64,000 bases of DNA from the NCBI GenBank assembly GCA_011634665.1, contig WAEK01000014.1, positions 1,036,501 to 1,100,500 on the forward strand, written 5' to 3'. Below, one piece after another: positions 1 through 11,534 of the stretch (positions are counted from its first letter, which is position 1; each line of letters opens with the position of its first letter). The stretch comes from Mortierella sp. BCC40632 (Eukaryota; Mortierellomycota; Mortierellomycetes; Mortierellales; Mortierellaceae). Below the pieces are notes generated by a model. It saw only the letters and a program-made list of their open reading frames with translations, made no database searches and was not told the DNA's origin. The position numbers and the translations under genes are program-made.

Positions 1-361
1 ACTTTCACCATCTGCTTAACGCTGTTCTCAGGATCACATGAATAACCCATCTCGGAAGGATGTCATCATACGAGTCATGCTAGAGACCAATCAGAATGAG
101 AGATGTGATCTGCATGATGGAGATGAGGAGAGATAGGGGTTGCCTGATAAAAAAAAAAAAAAAAAAAAGATAGACCAAAGAGCAGTGGGAGGCAAGCTAT
201 GAGGATAATAAAAAGCCAACAAGCGAAAGAACCAGATGCAGAGACAGGGCTTGGGAAGACACCGAAGACGATCCAAAGCTTTGTTTAGTGTTTTTCATCA
301 AGCTGAAGAGGCAACGGATAATTTGATTCCAACAGAACTTTTTATTGATGTAGTGGAATGC

Positions 362-558
362 TGACGGAGGGGAGGGTGGTGAAAAAATCTGAATAAATTT
401 GGGTTTGACAGAAATGTTGACGGGGGAGTCATGGACAATTGACGCTGACGGGGGAGTCAACATTTCAGGTGAAGGGAGTGTGATAGAGGAGAGGGGGACA
501 CGAAATTTTGACGGAGGGGGGGGGGGGCGTACAATTTTATTTGACGGGAGGAGTGTCA
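362..558. promoter_or_regulatory. Cluster of five TGACGG boxes, two in an exact 14-bp repeat
   Basis: TGACGG occurs at 362, 418, 446, 509 and 542. The copies at 418-431 and 446-459 are identical 14-mers (TGACGGGGGAGTCA), each with TGAC and GTCA half-sites in inverted orientation. The last copy has the same half-sites with wider spacing. TGAC half-sites are typical of bZIP factors. That this cluster is a regulatory element is inferred from spacing and repetition, 0.75-0.95 kb upstream of the TRP2 start. Confidence 0.4.
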
Positions 559-991
559 GACCTTTGACCTAAAATACCAGTGTCTTGGTGACAAAGATTG
601 ACTCTTGCCTTAGTTGTCATGAGTGTTTGGCGTTCCTGCAGAGAAGAGCCAGCAAAGTCAAGGGTAGTATGTCACAGCCCCTACGTGGAGGACATGGTTG
701 GGTAAAATGCACGTCCGGCTTAAGAGAGAGAGCAAGAGATGATGGCTGATGAACCCTCACGTAGAACGAACCTTATTGTATCACAAGACCGTCCCAGGCA
801 GGAGAGATTCTTCCCTGTAAGGTCCTTTTAGGCACCCGCTAAAAGACTGACTCGATACAAGCAAGGAAAAGGAAAGAGAAGCGACAAGTAGGATTCGCAG
901 CGACGATATGATCGGCTATTGTAGACGCCGGGGCGGGTAAAGTGGTGGTGGCGAATGATCTCAGTCGGCCGCAGCGGAGGAGGACACAGAA

Positions 992-1022
<31 letters not shown>

Positions 1023-1062
1023 AAGAGAGAGAGAGAAAGAGAGAGAGAGGGTCGAGACAGGG

Positions 1063-1069
1063 TGAGTCA
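1063..1069. promoter_or_regulatory. Perfect Gcn4/Cpc1-type site TGAGTCA
   Basis: TGAGTCA is the consensus half-palindrome of Gcn4/Cpc1 general amino-acid control factors. It lies 234 bp before the TRP2 ATG, a normal distance. Core TGACTC copies also occur at 599-604 and 848-853, and TGACTCA overlaps the start codon region at 1304-1310. The function fits an amino-acid biosynthesis gene but is not proven by sequence alone. Confidence 0.5.
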
Positions 1070-1302
1070 GGGCTGATATATCACACAATCGATGAGAAAA
1101 AAAAAACACAGAGCGTCCGAGCACGTCGAATCGAACGTCTCCGCTCTCTTTCTCTCTCTTTCTCTCTTCTTCCTTTCCCAACACATTGCTTTCTGCCTCC
1201 GCCGCCAATCGTCCGCATCTCTCTTTCTCTTTCTCTCCTTCTTTCTCTCTCTCTCTTTTACTTTCCGCACCTCATCGCTCCATCAGCCCATTCGCCGCCC
1301 TA

Positions 1303-3123
1303 ATGACTCACTCTGTAAGTCCTCTCGGTCCACCACTGTCATCCATCCCACAATGAGTGTCAACATCTCGATGAACCGTGCGAAATCTAACATTCTTTTT
1401 GCCATTGTGTCTGTCTCTCTCCATGTCTGTCTAGATCTCTGTTCGTCCCTCGCTGGAAGAGGTCAAGAACTTTGTCGCCTCCGGCGCAGGCAATACTATT
1501 CCGATCTTCTCAGAGATCCAGGCAGACATGTTGACGCCCGTCATGGCCTATCTCAGAGTCTCTGACAAGTGTGATTACTCCTTCTTGCTCGAGTCGGTTG
1601 CTGGTGGCGAAAAGATTGGCCGATACAGCTTTATTGGCAGTGGTAAATAGGGTGTTTGTTGTTTTTTTTGCATTGTTTTGTTTTGCTTTGTTTTATGTTT
1701 TATGTTTTCTTTTTTCTTGCTCGCTTCTTTTCTTTTCTTTTCTTTTTTATATATTCAATCTAGTCATGTTGAAAAGCAGCTGGATCCACTGACATCTTAC
1801 TTTTCTTTTCATTCCTCTTCTCTTAAATCATGACTAGACCCTTACAAGGTGCTCAAGACAGGACCAACAGAGGGACGCACAGGTGACCCATTGGCCATCT
1901 TGGAAAAGGAACTCGCCAACATTCGGTACGTCAAGATTCCCGGTATCCAGGACTTTACAGGAGGCGCAATCGGTTACATTGGATACGACAACGTTCAGTA
2001 TTTTGAGCCAAGGACCAAGCGTGACGATCTTGCGGACCCAATCGGTTTGCCCGATGCCGTCTTTTTGTTCTGCGACACCATTGTTATCTTTGATCATCTT
2101 TACCAAAAGATCCAGGTTGTCACCCACTACCGCTCAGACGTCACTGATCCTGCCGAGGTCGAGAACCAGTATCTCAAGGCTGTCGAGGAGATCCAGATCA
2201 CGGTCGACCTGCTCAACAACGAGATTACTCCCAAAATCCCTCAGCCACCTGTCGTCCTTGGTCAGGAGCCTATCTCGAATGTTGGAAAGGATGGCTATGA
2301 GGGCTTTGTCACCTCTCTCAAGAAGCACATCAAGTTGGGCGATATTATTCAGGCTGTTCCTAGTCAACGGTTGGCTAGACCGACCACCTTGCACCCATTC
2401 AACATTTACAGGCATCTGAGATCTATCAACCCTTCACCCTACATGTTCTATCTGGATCTCAAGGATTTTAAGATTGTCGGTGCCTCACCCGAGATGTTGG
2501 TCAAGGTGCAGAACAAGGTTGTATATACCCATCCTATTGCCGGTACACGAAAGCGTGGCGAGACTGAAGAAAAGGACATTGCACTTGGTGAAGAATTGTT
2601 GGCAGATCCCAAGGAGCGTGCTGAACACATCATGTTGGTGGATTTGGGTCGTAACGATGTGAACCGGATCTGTAAACCCGAGTCAGTCAAGGTAGACTCG
2701 TTGATGCATCTGGAACGGTATTCGCATGTGATGCATATCGTCTCGAACGTGTCTGGAACGCTGCGTGATGACAAGACCCCCTTTGATGCCTTTAGAAGCA
2801 TTTTCCCTGCTGGAACAACCTCGGGTGCACCCAAGGTTCGCGCCATGGAATTGATCTCGGAATTGGAGCGGACTAAGCGAGGCGTGTATGCGGGAGCGGT
2901 TGGACACTTTGATTACTCGGGTGGATTGGATACGTGCATTGCATTGAGAACCATGGTGCTCAAGGATGGCGTCGCGTACTTGCAGGCAGGAGGTGGTATT
3001 GTTCACGACAGTGTTGAAGAGGATGAGTACCAGGAGACAATCAACAAGCTGGGCTCGAACCTCACGACACTCAAGTCCTGTGAGGAGTATTACTACCGCA
3101 AGCAGCAGCTCGAGGGACTATGA
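1303..3123 (+). CDS. TRP2: Anthranilate synthase component I (TrpE/TRP2)
   Basis: Converts chorismate to anthranilate with a glutamine amidotransferase partner, the first committed step of tryptophan synthesis in the cytosol. Exons 1303-1314, 1435-1642 and 1838-3123 join in frame to 501 residues, with GT-AG introns of 120 and 195 bp. The first exon carries only four codons; the start was chosen because it splices in frame to the conserved N-terminal block. LLES at residues 55-58 followed ten residues later by Ser69 is the tryptophan feedback-binding motif. The chorismate-binding domain fills the C-terminal half, with [23 protein letters not shown] and AGGGIVHDS motifs. Length is normal for the family. 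Upstream Gcn4-like sites suggest general amino-acid control. Component II is not in the window. Confidence 0.96.
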
Positions 3124-3368
3124 GTAGTTTAGGATTTCGAGATTCAGCATGGACACTCAAAAAAAAAAAACGCGAAGACTAGAGAACCTGAATTAAAGAA
3201 AGTAACACGTTCTCTGCAGTCCGGGTAGGCTACGCGCCTTTTTCTTTTTCTGTTTAGAAGGCTCCCCCGACAGGGCTGTGGCCAGAATACAAAGAGTCTT
3301 GAAAGAGCATCACATGGAGGTAGTTGCATAGAGTCAAGTCTCCTTAAATGAATGTTCTTTCCCTCCCC

Positions 3369-3408
<40 letters not shown>

Positions 3409-4729
3409 CGTTCACACGTTGTGGCATCACCTGAGTTGCCTCGGTTGTTGGATGGGATGAGCGACTCCTCTGAGCCTTTCCAGCTGGGTGGATGGGGAGG
3501 GGGGGCAACGTGCGAGCCATCCTCCAAGGGCAGTGTGCCCACAAGACCTCTAGTTCTAGTCTAGATGATTCTGCATTGAATGGTCATGACATGACGACAT
3601 GGGTCTTTTAGTAGATGCATTTCATCCCAAAAGTCTCTTTAAACTAAAAAAAAAAAAAGGTATCATACATCATACCGATGCATGACACCCTCTCCCATCA
3701 TCGGCACATGGCTTCCATTGATTCTGATCCGACAAAGTCTATTTTTTTTTGCTTTTGCTTTTGCTTTAGGCGCATGCGATATGGCATCATCCCTGAAAGG
3801 AAGGAAGGGAGGACCCAGTCCAAGCTGGGGAGATCACCACAAAACCTATTCTCTTCTAGAGACCCTGACCCTGGTTAAATCTCTCTCTCTCTCTCCACAG
3901 ACTAAAAAAGAGAATAGATAGAGAAAAGGGCCTCTTACCTTAGAAGGTCAGGATGGAAGGGAAAAACTAGGCACGTACCCACACGTGCTACTCGGGCAAG
4001 CGCCATTCCAACGAACAGAAGAAAAAATATATATGAAAAAAAAAAAAAAAAAACCCTACCAACAGCATAATCTCGACAAGCTGATGGTCAAGGATAAAGT
4101 AGTCTTGTCATTCCTTGATTCCTTCTTCCTTCTCTCTCTCTCTCTCTCTTTCAACTCTACAACGAGGGGAGGAGGACAAACCCTCTCTTTTCTTTTTTTC
4201 TCTCTCGAATCCTAGCTGCAAGCACTCGGCTGCAATGCCTTTTTTTTTTTTTTTCTTTAAAAAAATATATACACTTGTGCAATACACAGTTTATATCAGA
4301 CCCACCGACAGCCGAGATACTTTCTCTCGGATGAATGTCTCTTTTCTTCCTCCCTTTATCCATCCCTCCGGATGAACGGATCCAAAGGAAAAACGAAAGG
4401 GGGAGGAGGAGGAAAAAAAAAAAAAAAAAAAAAAAAAAAAGAAAGAGAGAGAAAGATTCTATGTGTAACGCCTAGAATTTGCTCTGTGTGTGATTAAAAA
4501 AAAAATGTGTCCATGGGTTGTTTGGATGGATCGTCTCTTCTTGATTGGTTTGGTGTCTATATCTTGCTCGTCTGATCGTCCTTCCCCTTGTTGGATCCTT
4601 TCCATTTGAGAGACGTCTCGAGAAAGTGAAAGCATAATGTACGTGTGCATGCAATGGCCCTCCCAGGGGTGTTCGCTCACATCCTCATCCTGTCGAGACA
4701 CTCTTAGCTAGGCATATGTGAGTCTGTTT

Positions 4730-4769
<40 letters not shown>

Positions 4770-5819
4770 ACTATGTGAATAACAATAAAAAAAGAAAAGG
4801 ACCATCTCTTTGCATTCGGGTTGGCTAGGATCAAGTCTATTCTCAATCTCTCTCACCCTTTGCTTTTTGCTTATTCCCCCCCAAACCCCCTTTCATCATC
4901 AACAAGCCCCACTCCAATCCTTGGCTGTGGTTTTTTTTTTCTGACCAGTCAAACAAAAAAAAAAAAAAAGAAGGCTCCCCATCCGGTCACTGTCATATTT
5001 TGTCCGCACACAGGAGGGCATCAAACAATGGAGGGGAGGAGGGGGGAGATCTTTATTTGTCGAACCCTGAGGGAACTGTGTGTTATCCGTCATTCCCCCT
5101 CCGTTTCAGATCCGCATCGGATAGAGGTCTCTATGACTCTTTCGTTGTTGAAGACCCATTGGCTTTCCTGTTTGCTATCCTTTTCTTTCGATCATCGATT
5201 TTTTTTTTTTATTGGGTATGGGTGCGTGTCTTGCCCCAGTCTGAAATGAACCCACACGCATATCCGTGTACAAGTGAGAAAGAGATATGCGTGAAAAAAA
5301 AAAGTCGAGACCACAAAGAGATTGTAGCCCGTTCTCGCAGATGTAAAAAAAAAAAAAAATCGAGGGGAGGGAAAGAGTGGCTCGCTTTTTTTTGTTCCTG
5401 AGAAATGGCGCCCAGCTATTTGCTCTTTCTCTCTCTCTCTTTTTTTTCCCTCTCTTCCAACCTTCCTCTCCTATAGAGTTTCTGGAGAATGTACAATTAC
5501 TCTTGTGTCAAGCCAAAGTATATACTGTACAAATAGCTGTATTATATAAGAGAGGTTCAACGTAGCTCACGGCGGATGGAGGATAGAAGTAAAAAAAAAA
5601 AAAAGGCAGATGAGACTGAGCCAGCATTTCTCTCTCTGACTCTCTCGCTTTCTATTACACTTGGTAGCAGCACCGAGCGAGAGATGCTGCTCTCGTGAGC
5701 AATGTAAAAAAAAAAAAAACGGCGGGTACTTTCCACCTTTGTCTTCGGTCGTGTGATGCTTTGGAAACGCACGCATCTCGAAATTGTATGTGGTACAGCA
5801 TTCGGACAAAGACAGTCTC

Positions 5820-5857
<38 letters not shown>

Positions 5858-7706
5858 CCTCTCCCTTCCCCTGTCTTGATTTCAGGCACGCATTGTGATG
5901 GACGTGAATGGATATGATTTGTTTGATGCATCCAATCCTCTTTTGTTTTTCTCTCAAATATCCCGGTCGTGCTTGTCTTGGTCTCTTTGGGGGGAGGAGA
6001 AGGAGGACAGGGCACACAGTCCGTGTTCATCAAACCGCCCGATTGTGCATGTCCCTCATTCTCGCTCTCTCCCTCTTTCTCTTTTTTTTTTTTTTTTTCC
6101 TTCTCTCTCAGCCTTCACAAATACAGCGAGAAAGTACTGAGCAAAGGGCGGAGGATGGACCAATGTGCTCATTTTTGAATCAACCCATGGAGAGAGAAAG
6201 AGAGAGAGAGAAGAAAGTAAGAAAGAGGCCGAAGAAGAGGAAAGAGTCTCTGTACCGGTTTTAGTGTTTGAACCCAGGACCGAATTTCGAGATGTGCCTC
6301 CGCCCCGGTCGGCCATAAGCTGTACGAATCCACTTGAGAGAGAGAGAGAGGGAGAGAGAGAGAGAGAAAGAGAAGAGACAGCAGGGATGAGCAAAAGCAG
6401 CAGCAACAGAAAAAAAAATATATGCATACTCTTTTCACCCCTATCCTCATGTCTTCATGGTCCCAGAAAGTACTTGTACATGTTTGTGGGGGAACAAAAA
6501 GGAGGTAGAAAAGAAACGAAAAGGTATTAGACCTCCGTCTCCTACGTACTCTAAACCAAAGCGAAACCCAGGGATTTCTTTTTTTTTTTTGGTCGTGTGA
6601 GAAGGGTGCTTATGTGTGAATGTGTATTTTTTTTTTTTCAGACAGCGATGCTCGAATCAACCAGGCTTTTTTTTTGCATTTGCATTTGCATTTGCTTACG
6701 AGCCCCTTTTCATGCTGACGAAAAAAGAAAGAAAAAAAAAATATTGCGCTTAGTCTATCACAAATCAGCCTTTTGAAGCCGTCAGCTCCAACGCTCCAGA
6801 GCCAGAGAGCTAGAAGCAATAGAAAGAAAGAGAAGAGGACGGACCACTCTGAACAAGAAGAAGAAAAAAAAAAAGAGACTGTAGACATATGTCATTCTTC
6901 GTTAATGAGGCCACTAAAAAAGCTTGCATTTGGAATGGTTTCCTTTTTTTTTTTGTTTTGTTTTATTCTTTAAAGTTGTCCTTTTTGAAACTATGGTACA
7001 TGAATGCTATTCAAAAGAGTTGGAGGATGGGCTAAAGGGAGGAGCGAGCGAGAAAAAATAAAAAAAAATAAAAAATAATAGAAAGAAAAGAACGCTGAGG
7101 AGGACGATATGCATTGGAGTGTCTGAGATCAGGGTAACGCAGGTGCGCTTAGCGTGAAAGAAAAAGAAAGGGTCCTTCTATTCGGGGTCCGTGATGGGAA
7201 GAGGAGGAAAAGGGAAACAAAAGAGTGGAAAGAGAAGGGACCCCTCTCTCTCTCTCTCTCTCGAGAAAGTGGAGGGAGCAAACAAGATTGATGAAGAAAT
7301 ATGGTCGGGTCCATAACAAATGAAGAACTAAGCAACCAAGAGCCAACGTCGGGGAGGGGACTCGGGCCAGATGGGAACTAGCTCCCCCTCTTCTCCCTCC
7401 TCCTCCCCCCTTCTCTGGAGGGAACATCTGTCTTTTGTCGTGTACATCTTCAAACAATGAAGGAGTCCAAGATAATAAAAGACGAGAGTTAAAAAAGGGC
7501 CCGATCATGAGAATGAGAACAATCGAGAACAGCCACGAACAGATGGGCGTTCTGTCATGGGCGTTGGCCCTCTCATAATTTTTTTTTTCTTTCTCATTCT
7601 CTCTCTTTGGTCCCCAGCTCAACTTTAACGGCAGATGGGTACAAATAACAATGAGCCAAATAAGTGTATCATGCCGCAGAAGAGAGGAGAGAGAGAAGAA
7701 GAGACA

Positions 7707-7754
<48 letters not shown>

Positions 7755-7999
7755 GTCCATTTTTTTTTTTTTTTTTTTTTTTTTCACCAGAGCTCTCGTC
7801 CCTCCTTCCTCCAACGGGCGCCCGCCTCGGCGTCGGTGTGTGTGTGCGTGTGTGTGCGAGTGTGTATATTGTGTGCGTTGTGTGAGTTGAGTGTATATTC
7901 CGTGCTGTGCTCGTCGCTCTCCAAAAAAAGTCCAAGAGAAAAAAAAGAAAGAGGTCCTTTCTCTCTCTCTCTCTCTCTCCTCTCTTCCTCTTCTCTTAC
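3124..7999. other. Repeat-rich spacer, no gene recognised
   Basis: About 4.9 kb without a credible coding region. It holds a T37 run (3372-3408), a TG microsatellite (about 4735-4768), CT/GA microsatellites (5824-5852 and near 6190, 6340 and 7240), and two long T tracts separated by a few bases at about 7710-7784. Open frames here are translations of these simple repeats. Non-coding RNA cannot be excluded. Confidence 0.6.
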
Positions 8000-8722
8000 T
8001 TAGGCTGTGGTCACCCAGAAGAGGTCGTCCTGTCTCTTGGCGAGGGAGCCCGACCGTTTCAAGTTCTTATAGTCGCGCGCCCAGCTCTGAAGCAATGCTC
8101 GACGCTGCTTCATCAACCCATCGAGTTCCTGGCAGAGCTGCGCCTTTTGCTGCTTGAGCTCTTCCTTCGAGGCAATGGAGGTCAATGTTGCTGAACCGTC
8201 CAAATCTTTCAATCCAAAGGCCTCGGCGGCAGCAGCGGCAGCAGCAGCGGTCGAAGTGGGGCTTGTCGCCGTAGGCGAGGAAGGGTTCTCGAGCTGAGCC
8301 AATTGCTGAGTCACCTTTGCGAGCTGCTCCTCAATCTTCTTCTTGCTTTTGTCCAGGGCCTCGAGATCAGTATCGATTCTCGTTCCGCTTGCGGCTCCAG
8401 ACAAATGCGAAAAACCATCGGGCGACGCCGGTTGTGGAGAAAGCATCGAATCCTTTTCGGGGCTCGAAGAAATGGGCGCATTCTCGTGAATAGCGTTGGG
8501 GTTGACAATAATGTTGATCGCTTGACGTTCCTTGAGCTTGTTCTTGTTGGCCAAGTAGGCCTTGAGCGTGTTGCTGCGACGAAGACCGCCTCCGGACGAA
8601 GGGGAGGTCGTGGCCGTGGTCGTCGTGGTCGTGGTCGCCGTCATGGTCTCGGATGTAGAGTTGGCGGGAAGAATGTTTTCAAAGCTTGGGCTGGTCATGG
8701 GTGAAAGGATATTCGTGGCCAT
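8000..8722 (-). CDS. Unknown coiled-coil protein, 240 aa
   Basis: I do not recognise this protein. It is a single uninterrupted frame of 240 residues; the start is the ATG at 8722, since the only upstream in-frame option is a TTG. The N-terminal third is Ser/Thr-rich with a run of threonines. A basic stretch near residue 50 (LRRSNTLKAYLANKNKLKER) resembles a conserved linear motif. Two heptad-like helices follow at about residues 118-145 and 183-212, separated by an Ala-rich linker. The C-terminus is basic then aromatic (KRQDDLFWVTTA). Codon use and lack of repeats across the helices support a real gene. A TATATAAG at 9193-9200 could be its promoter, implying a long leader. Function unknown. 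Confidence 0.7.
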   Translation of the reverse strand: MATNILSPMTSPSFENILPANSTSETMTATTTTTTTATTSPSSGGGLRRSNTLKAYLANKNKLKERQAINIIVNPNAIHENAPISSSPEKDSMLSPQPASPDGFSHLSGAASGTRIDTDLEALDKSKKKIEEQLAKVTQQLAQLENPSSPTATSPTSTAAAAAAAAEAFGLKDLDGSATLTSIASKEELKQQKAQLCQELDGLMKQRRALLQSWARDYKNLKRSGSLAKRQDDLFWVTTA

Positions 8723-10377
8723 TGGCAAAAGGGGGAAAGTCTTTCAGAGAAAAGAGGTGTTCACTGCAGAGTAAACTTGATTCTACTTGCAGAGCAGGGC
8801 AACTGTAACTCTAGGGTGTGGACGAAAGGATCAGGTGTAGAGAATAGAAGCGAAAGGCTTGCGCAAAGGATCGGTGTGGATGTGAGTGTGGATGCGGATG
8901 TGGACTTGGGGAGAGGAAAGGACAAATTCAGGAGTAGGAGTGAGAGTGGTTAGGTAAGAGGTAAGAGTAAGAGTGAAGTGGGTGAAGAGAATGAAGAAAG
9001 AAAGAAAAGAAAAGAAAAAAAGAGACAAAAAAAAAAAAGAGGCGAAGGAAATATGAGTGCAGAAAGAGACGTCCACAGTCCGGCCCAGTCCGCCGTCTCG
9101 CTGCACCTTTCTTTTTTGCAGGTAGTGGCCTGCAGCAGCCTGCAGGTTCTCGCGCTTCTTGGCTCACATACTCTTTTCGGTCGGACCTACTTCTTATATA
9201 CTACTGTTACCTTGTTGGACGCCCTGCGCTCGTGTGGACCATGGGCCTTTGGTCCAATGCAGAACCAAGTCATCGATTGTAGCAAAGGGCTTTGTTGCCG
9301 GGCAGGATAGGGATAAACGAGGCAAAAAGACATGAGCTTGGAGAGGAGTGTACCATCGGTGAGTGAGGCAGGGGGGGGGTAGGGGGAGAAGAGGATGAGG
9401 AAGAGAGGGAGAGACAAAGCAGACAGGGCAGTCAAGCAGAAAGATAGAGAGAGAGAGGAGGATGACAGCGACCGGGAAGCTAGCGTGAGCATGGCGGTCC
9501 AGAAGAGCAGATCATAGTCCCTCCCGACCCACGCACGATGTGCCAGCTTGGCCACAGACAGGTCGAGCAAAAAAAAAAAAAAAAAAAAAAAGGTCGTGTG
9601 CCCTGTCTGTCCCTCTGCCCTGTCTGTTTGCCTGGAGCTGGTCTGCTGTTCTCCTCACTCACTCGAGCTCTTGTTTTTTTTTTTGCAGCCACGACAAAGC
9701 TGTCTTTGCTGCCCATGTGGGGCAAATGATTGGCTGACAGAGTCCCGCTGCTTTTCTCCCTCTTGTGCCCATTTCGCCCCTCAACACTCGCTTCGTCTGC
9801 GATGCATTGCTCAAGTGCTCGTCCAGAGCACAAAAGGTTGCGCGTTTGTTCCGTTAACAATACAAAGATTCAACACTACACAAACTCACGCACGCACGCA
9901 CGCCTACCTTGCTCTCCATTCTTTCTCTCTCACACTGCAGACTTGGATGTCTCGACATCGGCTTCAACAATGCTTCTTTGCTGCCTTGTCCTCCTCATCT
10001 CCATATCACCTCCACTCCTCGCCCCCCGTTTCCTGCTCCTTTCCTTTCACCCAGCCTCATGTGTTGTTGTTGTTTTTCTTCTTCTTCTGGCGTCGTCCTA
10101 CTTAGCCTGCTTGACATGTTGCCCTCCCTCTCTCTCTCTTTTTTTTTCTTTTATTGGCTCCTGCAGCAAATGGCCCTCCCACACTTCAGTCACGTTTGCG
10201 CGGGCGGTCGCTCACTTTTTTCTCTTGACTAGAAACACGCAGGTCCCAAGGGTGAGCAAGGGCTCTCTCCTTGAAGCATCGGAAGGTGCCCACCTTTCAG
10301 GCTAGGAACAAAAAGATGCTCACGCGAATGCCCCACAGCCTGTCAATGCCCAAACGTGCCCATTTAGGTCCAATCGT

Positions 10378-10420
<43 letters not shown>

Positions 10421-11534
10421 TGGCCACCCCTTTCTTCTTTCTCCTCTTCCTCCCTTCTTCACCCATGTCCTCATAGGTCCAAGAGAAGATTTTTTTTGTC
10501 TCTGATGGACCAACTGACCCAGCGGAGGTTTGCTTTTTTTGGACAGGGCCATGTCCGAACAAAAAGTTGAACCAGTAGACAGGCCAAAAGCTTGCTCACA
10601 CTTTTCCCTGTCAACTTGGGCGACAACAAACTCTTGCAGTATCATGCATAGACTATGGAACGTGCATTCGTGCATGCACTAGCCAGACCTCTTTTCTTTG
10701 TCTTTTCTTGTCGGCCCCTTCCTCCCCTCCCTCCCCTCCCCTTCCTCCTCCCCACTCTTCTCTTCTCACCGTTGCTATTTTCCTTCAAGACCTCAGATAT
10801 TCTGACCGTTCTGAGTTGACTACCAACTGGTGGGACCACAGTGCATGTTCTCGGATGCACCAGTTCGATAGCGGTCTTCTCGTAGCCCCTTTTTACCAAT
10901 CCAATCCCCCGCACCGGATATTCTCTGGTCCATGGATCGTTCTTTGACCCTCACCCTCCCCTCCCATTCCTCCTTCTCCCTCCCTTTTTTTTTTGTGCTT
11001 CACCTTTTTCTCTCAAAGCCTTTTTTTTTTTTTTCTCTCTTTTTGATCCAATGCTGACCGTTTTATACAATGACATCGTCGACAGTAACAGAGGCGATCT
11101 CTGCTTATCCATTCGTGCTTCTTTCACCCTCCCCTCTCCACCAGTCTCTTCCCCCAACACACACACACACACCCACTTCCTCTCCGTTTTTTCCCTTCAT
11201 TCCGAAAATACGCCCATCAGTCCACGCAGGAGCAAAAAAGAAAAAGTAAAAAGATACCAATTGCAAGTATTGCAACGCTTGTCAGGTTAGACAGGGGGAG
11301 AGAGAAAAAAAAAAAAAAAGGGAGGAAGGCAAAGGACATGGAATAAATAAAGACCGCGCTTAAAATATATACAACTGTATTTTTTTTTCTTTTTTCTTTT
11401 TTTTCCTAGATTCTCTTCATATGTGGAGGCGTAATTCACTCGATCATTATCATGGGTGTATACGTGGGAGAGAGAGAGAGAGAGAGAGAGAGAAGGGAAG
11501 AGGAGGAAGAGGAGGAAGAGGAAGAAGGAAACCC
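8723..11534. other. Spacer with simple repeats, no gene recognised
   Basis: The first part, GA-rich on the plus strand near 8980-9040, is probably the leader of the minus-strand gene ending at 8000. The remainder has A/T runs (9570-9591, 10382-10417), CT-rich stretches, a short AC repeat near 11160 and a GA repeat at 11471-11492 just past the dioxygenase stop. No open frame has coding-like composition. Confidence 0.55.

Larger units (their letters stand above)
1..1302. other. Upstream region of TRP2, no gene seen
   Basis: No reading frame here has convincing composition. It holds A-runs, a GA microsatellite at about 986-1049, a CT-rich 5' leader at 1141-1260, and a cluster of TGACGG boxes and GAGTCA/TGACTC elements listed separately. 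The CT-rich strand is the same strand as TRP2, the pattern seen before most genes of this window. Confidence 0.6.

Noticed and set aside
6262..6330. Possible minus-strand tRNA (TTTGAACCC)
   Set aside because: The putative T stem does not pair and no cloverleaf can be drawn.
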